This document shows positions 57,015 through 64,000 of a stretch of DNA of 64,000 bases, one piece after another (the first letter of the stretch is position 1; every line of letters starts with the position of its first letter). The notes beneath the pieces are model-generated. The model was not told the DNA's origin. It saw only the letters and a list, made by a program, of their open reading frames with translations, and searched no databases. The stretch comes from Clavelina lepadiformis (taxonomy: Eukaryota; Chordata; Ascidiacea; Aplousobranchia; Clavelinidae). The position numbers and the translations under genes were made by a program. The stretch lies in assembly GCF_947623445.1 (NCBI RefSeq), contig NC_135247.1:2792501-2856500 (forward strand), in the 5' to 3' direction.

Positions 57015-57125
57015 TCGTGTAACTATAATGCAAACGTCCCTTTTCCAGTCTGGAGTTTTATTGCTGCTGATGTACCCTGTATGCTTTCGACGTTTTTTGA
57101 AGTAGATTGTAAACGTTGACAAAAC
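57015..57125 (-). pseudogene. Relic of a cPLA2 C2-domain exon (exon 3)
   Basis: On the minus strand one frame reads YFKKRRKHTGYISSNKTPDW, aligning to the third exon of the intact genes (YIKEAPGA..RYINN..NPEWNE). The DNA shows the same similarity (gatgtacc, gtagatt, aaacgt spacing). Flanking splice sites and the rest of a gene are missing. It suggests a further cPLA2 copy once lay between genes E and F. Confidence 0.6.
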
Positions 57126-58420
57126 GATTCCTTGTCACTTTTCAAGAAACACACATGTATGACTGAATCAGCTGCGTTTACTTCATCGGATTTTTGCCGT
57201 TAGACGGTGATAAAGGGGTATTTTCAGACCTCGTTTTAAAACGTGTTGTTGAAACGTTTTTAGCAGTATGCTTGGATACGCATGAGTTGCTCGAAGTGTA
57301 TGCTTTTTTATTTATACTTTGACAGGTTTTGAGCTACTGATGTACTGCGAAGGTTTTACGGTGTCGATCACAATTGTCGATATAAGAAATTTACCCTATG
57401 TCCGCTTCATTGACGTTTATGTAATCCGTTTCTTACCTACTAAACTTTGTGCCTACAACAGTTTTATTTTCTGTAACTACAGTAGTTTCATAAAAGAACT
57501 TGCATAAATTTCAATTAAGTGGTGCTTACGAACCCTTGATTTTTCATCTCTGCCAAATACTTGCCCATTTGAAGTGTGTGTTGGACTGGTCGATAGTTTT
57601 CTTTGGTAAGCGTGTCATTGACAGGTGGCCCTTGATGATACAATGATATTGCATTGTATAACTTTCCATGTGCGGGTCTTTCCTAATAAACTACATCTTA
57701 TTTCAGCAAACGTCTTGTCTTGCATTGTTCTCTTTTCTTTTAGAGCTGTTTTAGAGTGTGTTTGATGTCTAGAAAACCAATTTGCTCTTTGTAAATGGCC
57801 CTGACGTGACAGCGCAAAATTCGATGTTTCGCGTTGTCAAATTGTCAATATTCTAATTTTTTCAGCAGCATATGATCGCGTTGTAGCAGAATTTAATTGA
57901 AGAACAAATAGTGGGCAAACACAGCATGTGTGTGAACACATAAACCACAAGATCAGGAAATTATACCGCGGTGTAGAAAAGAATTTTTGTTCAAAGTCAA
58001 GCGCGCGCGGAAGCTACTCACAGCAGCCATTAAAATAGCACAACATTTTGCAACACACGTAAAAAATATTACAAAAGTAATTTTCAACGTCATTATGAGA
58101 AAAATAGTAACAAAGAAACACTATAGAATGATGGAGTTAAATTTTGAAAACCATATGCAAATCAACTTTGCCAAATTAGTCTGCAGGGAATGTTTATCCT
58201 GACGCAAAAAGACATAAACCAAAAATGGCACCTTACGTAACAGTTAAGATTGGTTTCCTGGTAAATTTTACCCCTCGCAAGATTGCCAGCCAACTTATAG
58301 GGCTGCTAGTTTGCACAGAATAACTTGAAAACAGACTTGCACATTGTGCTACGAAAGCGTCGTCAACACTGCTTCGATTGGATTTTGAAATTTGCAAAAA
58401 CGGAACATCATGTTGGAACA
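57126..58420. other. Intergenic region before gene F
   Basis: About 1.3 kb. A plus-strand ORF at 57,319-57,507 begins with a C2-like pattern, but no neighbouring exon supports it. Nothing else was recognised. Confidence 0.35.
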
Positions 58421-61400
58421 TCAATCCAGGTGAAAACTGCCTCCTGCATTCAGCAGATTCTTCTCTAAAGATCTCTTGTTCTTTTCGCTCAAATGAACCG
58501 AGTTTCTGACATCTTTTAGGGTAATTGAGCCCCTTATTTGGGACCTTCGGCGAAGGTTGGAGCAATTAATGATTTCCTCAATTATTGTCTGCAATAAACA
58601 TATATATGGAATTCATAGGACTATCAGTAGCTTGTAAACCAAACTAATGTATCGTTTGCATACGGTGCTATACTAAATTGTTATGTGAGTAAAACCATAC
58701 ACGCTACGCTCATATGAAGCCGTATTTAATTGTACAGAGCTATGTGTAATTAATACTTACATCAATATGCAACAGTGTATTAAATTCCACCAAATCACGC
58801 AATCTATCAAACTCTTCATTTGCGTATTGAAAGTTGAAGGTTGAATACGGTGTTTTGGGTGCATCAAAAATGTCGAAATCACCGCTGGTGTCCCCGCGAG
58901 CTCTTGGCACTCCTAAAAGATTAATCGATTTTAATATACTTCAAAGCCAGCGTTTTAAGTACATGCGTTAGTTCGTTGTATACTTCGTGTCCTAAGTCGC
59001 CGAGACAAATATCTAAGAATTACGTAATTGCAGAAACGCTTAAGATAAGTTTTTGTTTATATTTTACCAGGTCTTTTAAACTTCCTAAACAGCACGTTGC
59101 ACAAAACAAAATGAATGATGATCGGCGCTCTCTCGTCCTCTTCATCTCTGAACACGTAGCACTCTTTCATTCCTTCTCTTTCAAAAACACTTCGATCGAT
59201 TTTCGGAAATGGAAGGTGATGCAGTTTCGCCCATTTCTCAGCCAGCAAGATTTCCTTTTTCAAAACAAAGAGTTCAACTTGCATGCGTTTCGCTGCAGTA
59301 AATTTGAATAAAAATCTTCTCTTTCATGCAAAAAACTTTGGACCACCAAAAAGATGAGCAAATTAAAAGGAATCTTCATTCACTTACCTTGAAAGGTTCG
59401 CTGTTGTCACTGTCTCTGCCGCTGAAATCAAAGGAAAGAATTAGATCTACCGTGCGTTGTGGTCTTAACATTGGCGGATAGGGCGAGTTGAACGTCAGAC
59501 CAGCGTCAACCATATGAACTTTCTTTCTCTTCACTTCGATAGGTTCGTGTATCTTTTCGAATTCTCCAACTACACAAACATAATCAAATTTACTTAAGAA
59601 CTGAATTGACTTCACGTGGTCAATTCGTAATGGATTATGCAGACTTAATCTTTTACATTACAGTCAACGATAGTTATTATTTTTTGTTTGTAAGATTTCT
59701 ATGTCACCTTCAGCAATTGTATTGTTCTCATCAAAGGGGGTGAAAGGTGACAAGAGATAATAAGGTCGACTCAAAGATACTCCTCTCATGTAGTTTAAGA
59801 TCTTTCCAGCTCGGTACTCTCTGGACTGAGTAACAAAAAAGTCGAAAAATGTATTGTGTCAACTAATGCAAAAACATCAACTTAACATTGCTTGTCATAT
59901 ATATGTCACAAGATGTTTTTCTACCTCTAATATATCAGTTCCGAAAACACTTCCTATTAAAGAGTTGAGAAACGAGCGCGAATGAGGCTTTTTCGGTTTT
60001 GGTTTTTCTTCAACCTCGTCAGGCTCCTCCATACTCCCGCCCCAATCTAACCATCTCATCATACCTGAGCGCCCATTGCTTTTGCTGTGAATCAAGATCA
60101 AAAATTAATTATCAGAAAAACTTGACAAGGTATAGATAAAAAATTTTTGTTTTGCACGGTAAAGTTGACGCTTATATGAGACCCACCATTTCTCGGGAGA
60201 GTTTGAACGTCCACCGAACCATGTCGTCCTTGTAAGTGGCCTGAAAATGACAAAGGCCATCGACTTTAGAAAATCGGTATTTGATATTTCTGTGCGTTGT
60301 TACAATGCAAAAAAGTCCGAAAGAAACTTACGGATGGGGGTTGGGTGGATTTTCGACTGCGTCATCATATTCCGAGTCAGTGTCGTCAGCAGTCTCGTCA
60401 GACGAGTCATCTCCGTCATCATTCGATTGCATACATTGCGCTTTAGATCAAAAATCGGACTTGAGCATTTTTCACACAACCATATCTAAAAGACACGCTG
60501 ATTGTAGTTATTTGATAGTATTTAGCAATCCATCGACTAACTTAGCTCTTCTTGCATTTCTTGTCGAAAGTCGACAGCCTTTTTTATATTGTCAGCAATC
60601 CCGTGGCTCTTTTCAAGAAGTCTGTTGAAGAGAATAGAAAATGCGCTTCCCCACACACCCTGAAACGTGAAATTAAGCGTAAAGTAAAGCGTGCTCAACT
60701 TTAAAACAAGTAACTCTAAGATCATGTGATATCATTTCGTATCACGCAAGGCATTGGAGACTGTTATCTTACCATAAGAAAATGTAGTGGGCTTTCCTCG
60801 AACTGCTTGGCCAACACGCCCATGAAAAATTTACTGCCAAAGTGTTTGGTGTTCATGAACGTTCCATATTTTGCAATTCCTATCTCAAACGGACTGAATT
60901 CGACCCAGTCTGAAAAAAATAAACGCATATTGAAGCTTCTAAACATGCATTTCACAGCGGCCAGTCTTAACACTGGATTAGCAACGAAACGTATACATCC
61001 AAATAACGTATCTTAATTATTGCAAGATGTCTATCGAAGGCATTTCCAAACGTGTTAAGATAAACATGTCGTGCATACAGTTACGCATAATGAGGCATTT
61101 ATACAACGAAAGCGCATAAGCGAACCGTGAAAAGTCATAGCGGATGTTTTTGGTCGCACATGTAAACACGTCATCATTGGCATTGGTGCACCACCATCTT
61201 TAATCTTGTTCTGAAAGTCAGACAGCTTTGCAGTTTGCATTTTCTGAACAAGAAAACACCTCCATGTTAGTTCAATTAGGTCACTTTCTTTTACCAATTA
61301 TCAGAAATAAATTACCGGAATTGCCATATTTAGATTCAAATGTTCCAACCATTAAATATTACCTCGGCTCCCAATAGCGTCTGTCCAATGAGCATACCGA

Positions 61401-63774
61401 AAAAGTCTGTGAAAGTTACAGGTTGACCGGCTTTCATTTTGGCGTGAAGGCGATGACTGGAAAACGAATGATACCAAATTAAACCTCAGAATATTTTCAC
61501 AGTTTTCAAACTAAAAAAAGTTAATGTGCGTACACGTTTGCTATATCTATCATCTTTACCTGTATCTCATAAGACATTCAGGGCGAAGCAACCAAAACGG
61601 GCTGTTTTCAATGAAATGTCTTATCTCGGCGTTCACCTCAGTTGGACCACGCACAGGAAAGTTTTCATGAGCATACAAGCATGCAAGATACCTTAAAGAA
61701 GAAATAGGAGAGGATTGTCAGTTTGGTTACAATTCTAAACCTTGTAATTTATCTCTGTAAGTTTATCAGTAAACTTAGTGCACCAATCTTTTGCGCTTCT
61801 TCACAAGCTCAATGAAGTATAATCAAGCCATTACGCTGTAACTCTTACCAGGATGAACCCGACAATCCGGTGAGGTACGTACAACAATCCAAGACTCCGG
61901 AATCATGCAGCGCCTTAATTGCTCCTGCGTAACCAGTCATAGCTCGAAATCCACCCCCAGAGCCCAAAACAGTTATTACAGGTGCCTGCAAGGGCAAAGG
62001 CAAACCATTTATTGCAAGAATAGACTCAGTGATTGAGCCCAAGTTGTGGATCCACAAGCAATGTGTGTCTATCACAGTCTATGGCGTACTTTTTAATTTA
62101 TCTTAATTTCATTTTTACTTCTCTCATTGTTCGCGGTCCTCCAACGCGATTGTGTTTTTCGAGCAAAATTCTCATGGCCTTTAAAACTTTTGACTTTCTC
62201 GCTGAACGAAATGCCTTCTCCTCTTCGCATAATGCAAGACTTGATCGTAGGTTTGAATCATATCTAACAAATAATGGAAACTGTGTTTTAATGGTGTTCT
62301 GGTGCCATGTGCTTCAATCTTTTATTTTGTTTTCCGTTTCGTAAATAACAATTTCTAACGTATAATGGACTTACTTTACTTCTTTTCGAAACTCGATGTC
62401 CACCTCTGAAGTCTAGAATAGAAAGCAAGTGTGATTCTTTAGACAAGCTTTAGACATAATCATTTAGGCCTACTCATTCATTATAATTAATAAAATCATA
62501 TTGATTGTAAATATCGCAAGTCTAACATCAACTAATCAGCATTTGAACTCACCTCATTAAAGCTGAAGGTGCGTAACACTGTCGTCTCAAGTGGAATCTT
62601 ACCGATATCAAACTCCACCTTGCCAAGTATTTCATCCACCGAGTAATTCGAATCCATCAGGCTTATCTACAGCGAACGGCAAATACCTTTGTTAGATGTC
62701 GCGCTAGAGCACTAAAACCAACCTTTGTGAAACCAGACACCGCGTCTGCTATGAAAACTCCATTTAGTGCTTTAACTTACTTCAGCAATTATATTTTTCT
62801 CGTCACCAGTTGGTAGAAAGTAGGTTAAGGTTTCATCCCATTCTGGGTTCGGATTGTTGTCTACATGACTGGTTGCTTTTTTACCGTCAGGTGCGTTGTG
62901 AATATGGATTTCAATGTATGGGTCAGGAACGTCAACTGAAATATAACACAGCTCGTCAAAGCTTCAATAAATTGACTAAACTTTGCTACCATTTCAAGGT
63001 ATTATGTCGCCTAATGTACGTGATTTCCGTTACACTGTTGAATGTGCCAAATGTCGGCTCACACAGAAATGCCTAAAGGAAATCAGTACAGTTACAGGAT
63101 AAGAAATTCAATGTTTTCATTGATCAAACAGCAGCTAAGGTTGTGATTACATCAGAATGTTGCCATTTACTTACAAATATCACCGAAGAGCCCTTTTGAT
63201 ATGTTTCTTCCCCTTAAAACGCGAACTGTAAGTTGATGGCACGGGTCGTGTTTAACCTTCAAAGAGATACAACATATTTAGTAAAGTTTATAGGCCTACT
63301 TCACCACACACCACACTCTTAAGACTAAATCAGTTTAAGTGTGAACCTGATGCAAACCGCCAGCTGTTCATAAGAGCGATAAGATACTGCACAAAACAAA
63401 CTTGGAAAGTTCCCACGATGATTTTATAAAAACCAGCATATATAACACAGGGAGAGAACGATTTCAAAAATGTAAGCAATTCGAAGTAACGCCTTTTATA
63501 AGATGCCTTTGAGATTGTATAGTTTGAACGTAAGCTGACACCCTTGCAATTTCCAGATATGTTTAGATTTTATGGAACGATAGTTGTGCTCAGTAGAAGA
63601 TTTAAAAGTGACGAACAAACAGAACGACACATCCGAAAACACCTCCGGCCATAAAACAAATATTTGAAGTACGAAGTAATTACCCAGACAGGTCGTGTTA
63701 AAAGGTATCGACAAAAAAAAATCTTAGAATAGCTCTTACCTCAAAGAACTGGAAGGGATCGGTTTTGCTTCGCA
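58421..63774 (-). CDS. PLA2G4: Cytosolic phospholipase A2 gene F, most canonical, 5'-partial
   Basis: Twenty exons in agreeing phase: 63740-63774, 63175-63256, 62781-62935, 62553-62666, 62375-62412, 62119-62263, 61849-61985, 61560-61691, 61363-61456, 61126-61243, 60773-60909, 60542-60659, 60332-60440, 60187-60240, 59925-60084, 59708-59825, 59388-59569, 59068-59254, 58761-58912 and 58421-58588; 810 residues plus an upstream start not in the window. The C2 domain has DVPDPY, NPEWDE and DSNYSVDE. GSGGGFR, GLSGS and VDAG are intact. LLSPFTPF in exon 15 aligns with the MAPK-phosphorylated serine region of vertebrate cPLA2-alpha. The long tail (RRRSQIRGSITL) aligns with its C-terminal regulatory serine region. 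It differs from A-E in its first exon (DPFQFFE) and its extra linker exon. Best candidate for the ancestral, regulated enzyme of the array. Confidence 0.93.
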
Positions 63775-64000
63775 CTGAAAAAAAATCAGAAATTTTAGTT
63801 TTTTATAGTACTACCCACATAAAAGTAAAACAACACCCTGTGACGTAGAATATTTGTCGAATAGAATGGGAAAGTTATACACTGGAACGAAGGAGAAAGG
63901 TTATAAGAACTCAAATAGCTGCTACTTCCTCAGCTACAATCTATCAGGTTTAAGTTATTAAAAATAGTAAGAGATGAGTAAACAACAATCAGTAAATATC
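63775..64000. other. Intron or upstream sequence of gene F
   Basis: The first seen exon of gene F begins with two bases of a split codon, so an upstream coding exon should lie beyond the window. No start codon with a matching donor was found here. Confidence 0.5.

Noticed and set aside
57319..57507. Plus-strand ORF with a C2-like FTVSITIVDIRNLP pattern
   Set aside because: An acceptor-like AG precedes it, but no neighbouring exon on this strand continues a C2 domain, and the nearby C2 relic is on the other strand. The resemblance is probably chance.
58233..58565. 110-aa minus-strand ORF
   Set aside because: It is another frame of the last exon of gene F; the true frame begins TIIEEI at 58588 and ends at 58421.

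Overview
The window looks like animal nuclear DNA. It is AT-rich, genes have many short GT-AG introns, and there is a tandem family of cytosolic phospholipase A2 (cPLA2, group IV) genes plus several kinds of transposable element. Intron size, base composition and the mix of elements suggest an invertebrate deuterostome, possibly a tunicate; this is inference, and nothing fixes the species.

Left part (1-17,300). A five-exon plus-strand host gene (625-17,301) can be assembled with every exon phase agreeing, giving a 214-residue product I do not recognise. Its first intron holds a decayed tandem copy of exon 1 and an inverted-repeat element (about 3,524-4,703). Its second intron holds a hAT element with a perfect 8-bp target duplication. 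Three bases into its fourth exon sits a 9.4-kb Ty3/gypsy-type retroelement (7,537-16,974).

The retroelement. Two 785-bp LTRs that look identical flank a tRNA-Trp-like primer site, gag, pol, env and a fourth ORF. Gag and pol are joined by a textbook -1 frameshift signal: heptamer, 5-nt spacer and a perfect 10-bp stem. The Gag zinc finger and primer site fit the CsRn1/Kabuki group. The fourth ORF, between env and the 3' LTR, resembles the N-terminal capsid part of Gag. The LTR end together with the GATC target duplication rebuilds a splice acceptor in the correct phase, so the host gene may survive by treating the element as intron.

Middle (17,300-20,690). This holds a tandem repeat block, a LINE ORF2 fragment and a partial copy of a cPLA2 intron; otherwise no genes were recognised.

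Right part (20,690-64,000). Six cPLA2 genes lie head to tail on the minus strand with nearly the same exon plan: C2 domain, GSGGG(F/Y)R, GLSGS, acidic linker, ADAG, C-terminal part. Call them A-F from left to right. A (20,690-25,588) and D (43,276-48,185) are pseudogenes. D carries a 465-bp solo LTR inside the exon for the catalytic serine. B (758 aa), C (765 aa) and probably E are intact, E with an expanded linker. F is the most canonical, keeping equivalents of the MAPK-site serine and the long C-terminal tail; its 5' end lies outside the window. A decayed C2 exon between E and F (about 57,020-57,120) suggests a further lost copy.
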